Positions 1 to 6,036 are shown, numbered from the stretch's first letter. The stretch: 11,615 nt of DNA from JASFEQ01 sp050124735 (GCA_050124735.1 JASFEQ010000106.1:1-11615), one strand, 5' to 3'. The notes: a model not told the origin generated them from the letters alone. Translations and numbers: made by a program.

Positions 1-6
1 TATAGG

Positions 7-174
7 ATGAGGAAAATATGGATCTTGAGCGTCTTTTTCATATTTATGGGAGTGAACTCATTTGACTTCCGCTGCAACCTGCCTGATGAACGTCTATCCC
101 GAGAGATAAAAAAGGATCAGGGAGAAGAAAGGATCAGTCAGGATCCCATCTTTGCGCCGTTGGAAATAGGGTAA
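7..174 (+). CDS. Small secreted or membrane-anchored protein, unknown (55 aa, may be 5'-partial)
   Basis: A 55-codon ORF runs from ATG at 7 to TAA at 172-174. Residues 2-20 are hydrophobic after a short basic start (MRKIWILSVF...), like a signal peptide or single membrane anchor. The rest is charged (LSREIKKDQGEERIS) and ends in FAPLEIG. There is no convincing lipobox, although Cys23 lies just after the hydrophobic stretch. The reading frame is open to the first base of the window, so the true start could lie outside. The HtrA-like gene starts 23 bases downstream, so the two are probably cotranscribed. I do not recognise the family. The typical signal-peptide composition and operon-like spacing favour a real gene, but its short length keeps confidence low. 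Confidence 0.4.
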   Translation: MRKIWILSVFFIFMGVNSFDFRCNLPDERLSREIKKDQGEERISQDPIFAPLEIG

Positions 175-197
175 AAGCCAAGGAAAGCAGGTGATTC

Positions 198-1181
198 ATG
201 AAAAAGGTCTGCCTGACATTCATCTTTTTCGCGCTACTCATATTTTACGGGTCTGCAAACGCTGAACAGGCCCCGGAGGAGCTTCTAAGGGCAATTGTTC
301 GGATACAGGCCATGGTTCCGGAAAATGCACGCACGGCTGTTTCTCTTGGGACAACCCGGGAAGGAAACGGCGTGGTCATTGACAAAGAAGGTTATGTGCT
401 CACCATCGGCTATCTGATTTTGGAGGCAGAGCGCATAGAAGTTGTTGGACAGAGCGGTGAGACACTAAAAGCCACCTTTGTAGCCTACGACCATAACAGC
501 GGGTTTGGTATTTTACGGACAGAAAAGCCCCTCAAAGTAACACCCATGAAACTGGGGCAATCCTCTGACGTCACCGTGGGAGACCCTGTACTGGTGGCGA
601 GCTACGGAGGTCCTGACGCGGTTCAAGGTGCCCGGGTCATTACTCGTAAGGAGTTTGCAGGTTATTGGGAGTATCTGCTGGAAGATGCCATATTCACGAC
701 CCCTCCTCATCTCAGTTTCGGCGGAGCAGCGCTCATAGGGCGAAATGGCCGGCTCGTTGGGATCGGGTCCCTGTACACCCGCGTCACGCTTCCAGGCATC
801 GGTGCCATGCCCACTAACGTGTTTGTTCCCATTGACCGCCTTAAACCGATTCTCGATGACCTGATTGTGAGAGGTCGTTCTCGCGAGCCGCCGCGGCCCT
901 GGCTGGGTTTGTACTCGGAAGAGGCGCACGGGCGCGTGGTCATTCTTCGAGTCGCCTCAGGAAGTCCTGCTGAGCAGGCGGGCCTCCAGCCAGGCGATAT
1001 CATCCTGAAAGTGAAGAAGGGTGCCGTTAAGGGGCTAGCTGATTTTTATCGAAAGGTGTGGGCCCTTGGTGAGGCAGGGGTTGACGTGCCCGTCAGCATC
1101 CTACAGGAAACTGAGATTCGTGATGTGGTCGTCCACTCTGCGGACCGCCATGAATATCTGCGGCTTGGTCCAGGGCACTAA
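198..1181 (+). CDS. Secreted HtrA-like (S1C) trypsin-fold protein with PDZ domain, catalytic triad apparently lost
   Basis: This 327-aa protein has a Sec signal peptide (residues 1-22, ending GSANA before EQ), so it should act in the periplasm. Residues about 30-225 follow the HtrA/DegP protease fold, including GNGVVIDKEGYVLT, the YDHNSGFGIL strand and FGGAALIGRNGRLVGI. Residues about 233-315 form a PDZ domain (WLGLY, then SPAEQAGLQPGDIIL). Against the HtrA pattern (LTNxHV, TDLAVL, GNSGGP), the His position is Tyr72, the Asp position is Gly102 and the Ser position is Phe174. It therefore looks like a pseudoprotease that binds peptides or partners rather than cutting them. Length is short for DegP because only one PDZ domain is present. 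The start at 198 fits the signal peptide and the GGAAAGCAGGTG upstream. The fold call is firm; the role is unknown. Confidence 0.85.
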   Translation: MKKVCLTFIFFALLIFYGSANAEQAPEELLRAIVRIQAMVPENARTAVSLGTTREGNGVVIDKEGYVLTIGYLILEAERIEVVGQSGETLKATFVAYDHNSGFGILRTEKPLKVTPMKLGQSSDVTVGDPVLVASYGGPDAVQGARVITRKEFAGYWEYLLEDAIFTTPPHLSFGGAALIGRNGRLVGIGSLYTRVTLPGIGAMPTNVFVPIDRLKPILDDLIVRGRSREPPRPWLGLYSEEAHGRVVILRVASGSPAEQAGLQPGDIILKVKKGAVKGLADFYRKVWALGEAGVDVPVSILQETEIRDVVVHSADRHEYLRLGPGH

Positions 1182-1209
1182 CATAATTTCCTGGCGACTA
1201 CCCATAGAA

Positions 1210-1282
1210 CTCCCCCGAACGGAACTGGGGGAGGCCGGGAAGTCTTCAATTCACGACCAAGTAATGATGGCCCGTTAGGGCC
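1210..1282. terminator. Two GC-rich hairpins between convergent genes, possible weak terminators
   Basis: Between the HtrA-like gene and the convergent pal-type gene lie two perfect inverted repeats. CTCCCCC (1210-1216) pairs with GGGGGAG (1227-1233), and GGCCC (1269-1273) pairs with GGGCC (1278-1282) around a GTTA loop. Neither is followed by a clear T-run on either strand, so they may only block or stabilise 3' ends rather than act as strong intrinsic terminators. Confidence 0.3.
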
Positions 1283-1308
1283 CCATATCAAACCCCGGCC
1301 AATCCCGC

Positions 1309-1902
1309 TTATTTCTTGATGACCCTGAATTCAGCCCGTCTGTTCTTGGCCCAGGCCTCTTCATCGTTTCCGCGAACGGCTGGCCTCTCTTCCCCATAGC
1401 TGATGGTTGAGATCCTGCTTGCAGAGATACCCAAACCCGTGAGAAATTTTGCAGTCCCGCTGGCCCTTCTTTCACCCAGGGCTAGATTGTAGTGATTGGA
1501 GCCCTGCTCATCACAGTGCCCCTCTATCTGCACCGAGAAACGGGGATTTGCACGTAACCACTTGGCCTTTTTTGTCAAGTTTTCACGCGCGGGTGGTTTC
1601 AAAGTGGATTTGTCAAAGTCAAAGTAAATGGGCGCTGATTCAAATGCTTGAATCTCTTCTTCAAGCATTTGCGTGCGCTCCTCTTCGCGCGTCCTTGCCC
1701 GCCGTTCTGCTTCCGCCCTCTTCTCCTCTTCCAGGGCGCTCATTTCTATCTTAGAGGGCTCCCTTCGCTCTCCTGCCTCAGGGGAGACAGTGCCGGGCCT
1801 GTCTTCTTCCATCCTGAATTCTTTTTTAGTACAAGAGCCTGTTATTAAAAGGGAGGAGCAGAATAGGGCCAATGTCATCGAAACTATGGTCCTTCTTTGC
1901 AT
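1309..1902 (-). CDS. pal: Peptidoglycan-associated OmpA-family lipoprotein (Pal-like)
   Basis: This is a 197-aa outer-membrane lipoprotein of the Pal type, expected to tie the outer membrane to peptidoglycan as part of the Tol-Pal system. Residues 1-23 form a lipoprotein signal peptide with Cys24 as the lipidation site (LLITGSC, a weak lipobox). A charged, probably coiled-coil linker covers residues 50-88. The OmpA-like domain covers about 91-197 (IYFDFDKSTL, EGHCDEQG, NLALGERRA), with Asp131 and Arg145/146 in the usual diaminopimelate-binding positions. I chose the start at 1902 because GGAAAGGAG lies 8 bases upstream and the hydrophobic signal follows at once. An in-frame ATG at 1932 would add 10 residues without a good ribosome site. 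It is normally found with tolB and tolQRA, but here it stands alone. Confidence 0.9.
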   Translation of the reverse strand: MQRRTIVSMTLALFCSSLLITGSCTKKEFRMEEDRPGTVSPEAGERREPSKIEMSALEEEKRAEAERRARTREEERTQMLEEEIQAFESAPIYFDFDKSTLKPPARENLTKKAKWLRANPRFSVQIEGHCDEQGSNHYNLALGERRASGTAKFLTGLGISASRISTISYGEERPAVRGNDEEAWAKNRRAEFRVIKK

Positions 1903-1950
1903 GGCGATCTCTCCTTTCCAGCTTTTATTCACTTAATTTGAAACTGAACA

Positions 1951-1979
1951 ATAAGACATCACTTGAGCTCTCTTGTCAA
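1951..1979 (-). promoter_or_regulatory. Sigma70-type promoter for the pal-like gene
   Basis: On the minus strand a perfect TTGACA (1979-1974) is followed after exactly 17 bases by TCTTAT (1956-1951, four of six consensus). The predicted start of transcription is near 1944, giving a leader of about 40 nt before the ATG at 1902. Position, spacing and orientation all fit. Confidence 0.55.
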
Positions 1980-2039
1980 TATCTTCCATATCCGTGACCC
2001 TGAAAAACAGGAAGGATCTCCGATTGTCTTCCATTCTCC

Positions 2040-2068
2040 TTGACATAGGAAAGCCATTCTTTTTAAAT
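2040..2068 (+). promoter_or_regulatory. Candidate sigma70-type promoter for the DUF2284 gene
   Basis: A perfect TTGACA (2040-2045) is followed after 17 bases by TTAAAT (2063-2068), which matches only four of six -10 positions. It points at the DUF2284 gene starting at 2220, with a leader of about 145 nt. Together with the minus-strand promoter at 1951-1979 it makes 1903-2219 a divergent promoter region. I see nothing else in that stretch. Confidence 0.35.
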
Positions 2069-2219
2069 CGAGCCTAATGCTTTTGCGTGTATGAAAGTGG
2101 GAAAGCTATAGACATGGAGGCCCTTGAAATCAACGTCTTTGCTGCAGGCTTCTATTGGGAATCAACGGACGGGTTTTCCAGGGTGTTTTACGAGAACCTC
2201 TATTGAAAGGAGCCAGACC

Positions 2220-2849
2220 ATGAGTAGGCCGTTTCAGACGTTGAGTGAAAAAGAGATCACTCTGGAAATGGAGGACTTAGTCAAAGAGGGGCGTGATGCG
2301 GGAATGGATCAGGCTCAAATAATTGCGACTGACAAGGTGGTCGTGGATGATCGGGTGTCATACAAGTGTATGTTTTCTTGTTCAGGTTATAATACCAATC
2401 TGCAGTGTCCACCGTTTTCCATGAAACCTGCAGAGACTAGGGAATTGTTGCAGAAATATAGCTATGGGATTTTTTACAGAAAAAAGGGTATCCCGGAGCA
2501 TTTTTGCGGCTTGGAGGCGGACAAAAGTAATCAGTGGGCCAAGATATCTCGTGAACTGCAGCAAACAATGGCCAATCTGGAAGCGAGCGCTTTTTATAAA
2601 GGCTTTTATTTTGCCCTGGCGCTCGGGGGAGGAAGGTGCAGAATATGCTCCCTAGAAGGTAAATGCGAAGGATTGGAAAATCGTGCCTGCATCCAGCCAT
2701 TCATGAGCCGGCCTTCGATGGAAGCTATCGGCATAGATGTCTACTCAACACTGAGAGGTCTGGATTGGAAAGTCTCTGTGATCGGGAAAAAGACAAATCC
2801 TAAGGATGTGGAAACAGCCGGATACTGCGGTCTTCTTCTACTCTACTAG
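2220..2849 (+). CDS. DUF2284 family cysteine-rich metal-binding protein
   Basis: This 209-aa cytoplasmic protein has no signal peptide or membrane segment. It has two cysteine clusters: Cys50-x3-Cys54-x8-Cys63 (in YKCMFSC...LQCPPF) and Cys140-x2-Cys143-x5-Cys149-x7-Cys157 (GGGRCRICSLEGKC...RACIQP). Cys96 and Cys203 lie outside the clusters. This matches the DUF2284 'predicted metal-binding protein' family of anaerobic bacteria and archaea, probably an iron-sulfur or zinc protein of unknown reaction. I chose ATG 2220 because GAAAGGAG lies 7 bases upstream. An in-frame ATG at 2124 would add 32 residues that do not look like the family and have no ribosome site. It appears to be a single-gene unit. 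Confidence 0.8.
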   Translation: MSRPFQTLSEKEITLEMEDLVKEGRDAGMDQAQIIATDKVVVDDRVSYKCMFSCSGYNTNLQCPPFSMKPAETRELLQKYSYGIFYRKKGIPEHFCGLEADKSNQWAKISRELQQTMANLEASAFYKGFYFALALGGGRCRICSLEGKCEGLENRACIQPFMSRPSMEAIGIDVYSTLRGLDWKVSVIGKKTNPKDVETAGYCGLLLLY

Positions 2850-3092
2850 CGTAAATCCTTCTCGGCAATCTCAAGCTATGGGGGCTGATCTAGGTGACGC
2901 CTCCCACGACCAGGATTACCCCAACCAGTACACGCATGCTCAACACCTCCTGGCGAGATGGGAGGCCTATGAAAAATGTGAACAGTTCTTAACCATTTCA
3001 TGCATATACAATATGGACATTCTGACCAAAAAGCGCTATCTTGTGGACCCTCAATGAGTCTGGCGACAAATTAACCCAACAACACAACCCTT
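2850..3092. other. Intergenic stretch with no supported gene
   Basis: About 240 bases between the DUF2284 gene and the cyclase leader. A TACAAT at 3007-3012 resembles a -10 box, but no good -35 lies 16-18 bases upstream. An ORF passes through to 3057, but it overlaps the upstream gene in another frame and lacks a ribosome site. A promoter for the cyclase transcript should lie here or further upstream, since the terminator at 3145-3185 leaves no room for one downstream of it. Confidence 0.4.
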
Positions 3093-3131
3093 ACCTTCTG
3101 GAGTGAGCTATGAAAAAATTTACCAGAAGGT
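3093..3131 (+). promoter_or_regulatory. Leader hairpin enclosing the start of a 25-codon ORF
   Basis: ACCTTCTGG (3093-3101) and CCAGAAGGT (3123-3131) are perfect 9-base inverted repeats separated by 21 bases. The GGAG Shine-Dalgarno of the small ORF at 3110 begins inside the left arm, and its ATG lies in the loop. Folding would therefore hide the ribosome site. It lies 14 bases upstream of an intrinsic terminator and 70 bases upstream of the cyclase gene. Confidence 0.4.
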
Positions 3132-3187
3132 GGAGTGAACAGGACCTCCGAGGGATTTCTATACCCTCTGGGAGGCTTTTATTTTAG
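3110..3187 (+). CDS. Possible 25-aa leader peptide upstream of the cyclase gene
   Basis: ATG at 3110 follows CTGGAGTGAGCT (a GGAG Shine-Dalgarno 6 bases upstream) and the frame ends at TAG 3185-3187. The peptide is MKKFTRRWSE followed by QDLRGISIPSGRLLF. It is basic and shows no strong run of any one amino acid. The start is embedded in a 9-bp hairpin, and the last third of the ORF is the terminator hairpin itself. This is the layout expected for a translated leader that affects termination before the cyclase gene. It could equally be chance. Translation is not shown by the sequence alone. Confidence 0.25.
   Translation: MKKFTRRWSEQDLRGISIPSGRLLF
3145..3185 (+). terminator. Intrinsic terminator just before the cyclase gene (possible attenuator)
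   Basis: CCTCCGAGGG (3145-3154) pairs with CCCTC..GGAGG (3164-3175) with a two-base bulge and a 9-base loop, followed directly by CTTTTATTTT. This is a strong rho-independent terminator shape. The cyclase GTG start lies only 15 bases after the T-rich tail, so cyclase transcripts started upstream must pass it. Confidence 0.6.
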
Positions 3188-3199
3188 GGAGAAGACCGC

Positions 3200-4954
3200 G
3201 TGATAGAGCAGCGCGCCAAGCGGAAACTGAGTGCCATCCTGAGCGCAGATGTGGAGGGTTACAGCCGCCTGATGGGAGAGGACGAGTTGGGGACTGTGCG
3301 TACTCTGGAGGCCTACAGGGAGATGATCGCTGAGGTCATCAGGAATTACAGTGGCCGGGTGGTGGACTCTCCCGGGGATAACATTCTGGCTGAGTTTACC
3401 AGTGTGGTAGATGCTGTAGAGTGTGCGGTTGAAATCCAAAAGGAACTTAAAGCCAAGAACGCCGAGCTTCCCAAGAATCGCAGGATGAGGTTCCGAATTG
3501 GGATTAACCTGGGGGATGTTATCCAGGAAGGTGAGCGCATTTATGGGGATGGGGTGAATATCACGGCTCGGATAGAGGATCTTGCAGAGGCTGGGGGGAT
3601 CTGTGTCTCAGGGACCGCCTATGATCAGGTCAAAAATAAGCTGGCCTTAGCGTACGAGTATCTCGGAGAGCAGTCAGTCAAGAACATCTCCGAGCCAGTG
3701 CGGGTGTATCGGGTCGTCATGGAGGTCAAACGCAGTCGTCCAGAATCTAGCGGGGAGTACGGGTTGCCTGACAAACCCTCTATTGCAATACTGCCTTTTA
3801 TAAATATGAGTGGCGATCCTGAGCAAGAGTATTTCAGCGACGGGATGACCGAAGACCTTATAACCGACCTGTCCAAGATCTCCGGATTATTTGTCATCGC
3901 CCGCAACTCTGCCTTCACGTACAAAGGAAAGGCCGTGAAAGTAGAGGAAGTGGGCCGGGAGCTGAGTGTGCGGTATGTGCTGGAGGGAAGTGTACGGAAA
4001 GTAGGCAACCGGGTTCGGATCACGGCCCAGCTGATCGATGCAATGACAGAGGGGCACCTTTGGGCTGAACGATATGACCGGGACTTGGAAGACATTTTTG
4101 CGCTGCAAGACGAGGTCACGCAGAAGATAGTGACAGCTCTGGCGGTCAAGTTGACGGCGGATGAACAGGAGCGTCTGGTGCACATATACACAGACAATAT
4201 GGAGGCCTATGACTATTATTTGCGGGGGCTGGAATATTTATATCGATTAACAGAAGAGGGGAATGTTCAGGCACGCCAGATGTTTGAGAGAGCCTTTGAA
4301 TTGGATCCAGAGTTTGCCTCAGCGTATGCCTACCTTGGTCTTAGCCACTGGATGGAGTGGTCTTTTGGGTGGAGCCAAGATCCCCAGTGTCTGGAACGAG
4401 CTTTTGAACTGGCGCAGAGGGCCACGGCCTTGAATCAATCGCTGCCCGAAGCCCGCAGAACACTGGGCGAAGTGCATCTATGGAGAAAGCAGCACGAGCA
4501 GTCCATCGCAGAGTATGAGGTGTCTGTTGATCTCAATCCCAACTACGCTGATGGTTTTGTGGGATTGGGTAATGTTCTCAGTTTTTCGGGGAGGCCGGAT
4601 GAAGCTGTAGGGTTTATAAAGAGGGGCATGCTTCTCAACCCCATGCACCCGGTTTATTACCAATGGAACCTGGGCCATGCCTATTTCCTGACACGGCAAT
4701 ATGAGGAGGCGATTGAAGCATTGAAGAGAGCCCTCAGTCGTAACCCCAATTTTCACCCTGCCCACGTCTATTTAGCTATCATGTATAGCGAACTGGGACG
4801 GGAGGAAGAGGCCAGGGCCGAGTGGGTAGAATTCGTAAACAGAAGTCCCCAGACCACTCCAGAGGCTTGGAGGCAAAGGCTTCCCTATAAAGATCCAGCA
4901 GTAATCGGGCGCATATTTGACGCTGTGGGCAAGATCCTGTCAAGGGGGGGCTGA
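3200..4954 (+). CDS. Class III adenylate/guanylate cyclase with TolB-like domain and TPR repeats
   Basis: This 584-aa soluble protein should make a cyclic nucleotide under control of its own C-terminal sensor or scaffold part. Residues 8-175 form the cyclase homology domain. Asp17 (SADVEGYSRLM) and Asp60 (DSPGDNILAEF) are the expected metal ligands, and Asn120 and Arg124 (GVNITAR) the expected transition-state residues. Residues about 191-320 match the TolB-like/FlgO-type N-terminal domain (SIAILPFINMSGDPEQEYF...). About 335-545 hold four to five TPR units such as NVQARQMFERAFELDPEFA and YEEAIEALKRALSRNPNF. No membrane segment is visible. Translation starts at GTG 3200, with AGGGAGAAG five bases upstream. 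The adenine-selecting Lys/Asp pair of classical cyclases aligns with Asp56 and Arg113, so the substrate is uncertain. Confidence 0.9.
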   Translation: MIEQRAKRKLSAILSADVEGYSRLMGEDELGTVRTLEAYREMIAEVIRNYSGRVVDSPGDNILAEFTSVVDAVECAVEIQKELKAKNAELPKNRRMRFRIGINLGDVIQEGERIYGDGVNITARIEDLAEAGGICVSGTAYDQVKNKLALAYEYLGEQSVKNISEPVRVYRVVMEVKRSRPESSGEYGLPDKPSIAILPFINMSGDPEQEYFSDGMTEDLITDLSKISGLFVIARNSAFTYKGKAVKVEEVGRELSVRYVLEGSVRKVGNRVRITAQLIDAMTEGHLWAERYDRDLEDIFALQDEVTQKIVTALAVKLTADEQERLVHIYTDNMEAYDYYLRGLEYLYRLTEEGNVQARQMFERAFELDPEFASAYAYLGLSHWMEWSFGWSQDPQCLERAFELAQRATALNQSLPEARRTLGEVHLWRKQHEQSIAEYEVSVDLNPNYADGFVGLGNVLSFSGRPDEAVGFIKRGMLLNPMHPVYYQWNLGHAYFLTRQYEEAIEALKRALSRNPNFHPAHVYLAIMYSELGREEEARAEWVEFVNRSPQTTPEAWRQRLPYKDPAVIGRIFDAVGKILSRGG

Positions 4955-5003
4955 AGTAGAGATCAAATTACCGGAAAATAGAGGAAACAGGACACTTTTT
5001 TGT

Positions 5004-5031
5004 TTGAAATTGGGGAAATGTGCTATATGTT
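5004..5031 (+). promoter_or_regulatory. Candidate promoter for the dodecin-like gene
   Basis: TTGAAA (5004-5009) and TATGTT (5026-5031) are separated by 16 bases, matching five and four of six consensus positions. The leader to the ATG at 5121 would be about 80 nt. The surrounding bases are AT-rich compared with the flanking genes. Confidence 0.3.
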
Positions 5032-5120
5032 TGGGGGAAGTGAAGCAGCCATGTGTTGTTGATGTATTTGTCGAGGTAACCGAATTGGCCTAAATTCAAT
5101 ATCTTGAAAGGAGGACAGTT

Positions 5121-5339
5121 ATGGCTACAGGGAGTACATACACCATTGTTGAATTGGTTGGAACGAGTGATAAATCTTGGGAAGAGGCCGCTAAATTGGC
5201 CGTGGAAACCGCTGCAGCGACGCTTAGAGATCTGAGGGTTGCCGAGGTTATTAGACTGGATATGACCGTGGAAGACGGTAAGGTCAAGTTTTACCGAGCC
5301 AGGGTTAATGTGTCATTCAAGTATCAAAAGGAGGGTTAA
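5121..5339 (+). CDS. Dodecin family small protein
   Basis: This 72-aa protein has the dodecin beta-alpha-beta-beta layout: YTIVELVGTSDKSWEEAAK, the helix through AVETAAATLRDL, then VAEVIRLDMTVEDGKV and YRARVNVSFKY. Dodecins form hollow 12-subunit spheres that store flavin in the cytoplasm. Length is typical (family about 65-75 aa). An excellent ribosome site (AAAGGAGG) lies 6 bases before ATG 5121. In flavin-binding dodecins a Trp in the LDWFEV-like motif stacks on the flavin ring. Here the aligned position is Val40 (LRVAEV), so flavin binding may be altered or absent. The gene stands alone, facing the cold-shock gene across a shared terminator. Confidence 0.85.
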   Translation: MATGSTYTIVELVGTSDKSWEEAAKLAVETAAATLRDLRVAEVIRLDMTVEDGKVKFYRARVNVSFKYQKEG

Positions 5340-5414
5340 AAAAAAACAGAGAGAACAGGATAGCATTCTACTGCATATTAGATACAGGGACTTTTAATTT
5401 TCCTGTCATTAATG

Positions 5415-5456
5415 AAAAAGGGCACGCCATCATGATTTGATGGAATGCCCTTTTTT
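5415..5456. terminator. Bidirectional intrinsic terminator shared by dodecin and csp genes
   Basis: AAAAAGGGCA (5415-5424) pairs with TGCCCTTTTT (5446-5455), and CCATCA (5427-5432) pairs with TGATGG (5438-5443) around a TGATT loop. The A-run on one side and T-run on the other give a rho-independent terminator on both strands, placed between two convergent genes. Confidence 0.85.
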
Positions 5457-5470
5457 AGCTTGAACAGCTC

Positions 5471-5671
5471 TTAACCTACATCGACATTTATTGCAGCAGG
5501 GCCTTTTTGACCTTGCTCTACGTCAAAGGTCACTCTGTCGCCTTCTCGGAGAGACTTGAAGCCGTTCCCATTGATCCCTGAGTGGTGAACAAATACATCA
5601 GGGCCGTCTTCCTGCTCAATGAAGCCGTAGCCTTTGCGGTCATTAAACCACTTCACAATTCCATCAGCCAT
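5471..5671 (-). CDS. CspA-family cold shock protein
   Basis: This 66-aa single cold-shock domain protein binds single-stranded RNA and DNA and is thought to loosen RNA structure. RNP1 is K13GYGFI18 and RNP2 is V26FVHH30, with Trp8 and the aromatic residues of the binding face in place (GIVKWFN). Length matches the family (65-70 aa). The ribosome site AAAGGAGG lies 9 bases before ATG 5671 on the minus strand. Transcription probably starts near 5790, giving a leader of about 120 nt with a refoldable hairpin. Long structured leaders are typical of temperature-regulated csp genes, but whether this copy is cold-induced cannot be read from the sequence. Confidence 0.95.
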   Translation of the reverse strand: MADGIVKWFNDRKGYGFIEQEDGPDVFVHHSGINGNGFKSLREGDRVTFDVEQGQKGPAAINVDVG

Positions 5672-5758
5672 AATGACAACCTCCTTTCAAAAATTCTCAT
5701 GGTTCCAAACTTCAGGTTGCCACTCTTGACAAATGGATCTTTCCCTCAGAACGAAACC

Positions 5759-5787
5759 GGCCCGCCAATAAAGACGGGCCTTTATTG
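5759..5787 (-). promoter_or_regulatory. Two mutually exclusive hairpins at the 5' end of the csp leader
   Basis: GGCCCG (5759-5764) can pair with CGGGCC (5775-5780), while CAATAAAG (5766-5773) can pair with CTTTATTG (5780-5787). The two perfect stems cross and share base 5780, so only one can form at a time. One is GC-rich with a 10-base loop; the other is AT-rich with a 6-base loop. They lie at the very start of the predicted csp mRNA. Read on the plus strand, the first could be a weak terminator (TTTATTG follows), but no plus-strand gene ends here. Confidence 0.4.
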
Positions 5788-5796
5788 ATTACACCT

Positions 5797-5824
5797 ATGA
5801 TAATCTGTTTCTGGGTAAAATCAA
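5797..5824 (-). promoter_or_regulatory. Promoter for the cold shock gene
   Basis: On the minus strand TTGATT (5824-5819, four of six) and TATCAT (5802-5797, five of six) are 16 bases apart, predicting transcription from about 5790. Orientation and distance to the csp ATG fit a long-leader csp gene. Confidence 0.45.
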
Positions 5825-6021
5825 GTTATTTTTTCCATATAAAGTCACTTTTCCAGGGTGGAATAGGACTATGGGATGGATTTGAAACAAAAAGGAGGAT
5901 TTTGGCCGCCCCCATATCATGAAACGCATGGCAAAAGTATCCCTATATTTATTTTGTTCGGTCGTATCTCTATAAAAATTAATTAAACTTTAATATGGTA
6001 GAATTATTAAAGGATTTTTTG
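5825..6021. other. AT-rich intergenic stretch with no convincing gene
   Basis: About 200 bases between the csp promoter and the hairpin-rich element. The part from 5930 to 6036 is very AT-rich. An 18-codon ORF (ATG 5919 to TAA 5975, MKRMAKVSLYLFCSVVSL) resembles the start of a signal peptide, with an AAAGGAGG about 20 bases too far upstream. It may be the remains of a lost secreted-protein gene, or chance. Confidence 0.3.
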
Positions 6022-6027
6022 TATAAT
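6022..6027 (+). promoter_or_regulatory. Perfect TATAAT -10 box before the hairpin element
   Basis: TATAAT at 6022-6027 is a perfect -10 hexamer. It predicts a transcript start near 6034, only a few bases before the first arm of the long stem at 6038. The -35 is poor (TAGAAT at 5999-6004, 17 bases upstream), so the promoter may be weak or activator-dependent. It would transcribe the element and possibly the membrane-protein gene at 6258. Confidence 0.4.
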
Positions 6028-6036
6028 TAAGGTAAA

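Noticed and set aside
2806..3057. 83-codon plus-strand ORF after the DUF2284 gene (or 60 codons from ATG 2878)
   Set aside because: It overlaps the end of the DUF2284 gene in another frame, lacks a Shine-Dalgarno at either possible start, and shows no recognisable domain.
3625..4197. 190-codon minus-strand ORF inside the cyclase gene
   Set aside because: It lies entirely within a well-supported gene in antisense, is Ser/Thr/Arg-rich as expected for a shadow frame, and has no family features.
5011..5025. Sigma54-type promoter (TTGGGG...TGC) before the dodecin gene
   Set aside because: The GG-to-GC distance is not the required 12 bases, so the -24/-12 pattern fails.
5759..5786. Plus-strand intrinsic terminator (GGCCCG/CGGGCC then TTTATTG)
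   Set aside because: The T-run is short and broken and no plus-strand gene ends nearby. The same bases are better placed as the 5' leader of the csp mRNA.
5919..5975. 18-codon signal-peptide-like ORF
   Set aside because: The good AAAGGAGG is about 20 bases upstream, too far to serve it, and the frame stops after the hydrophobic stretch. It may be a gene remnant, but there is too little to call it.
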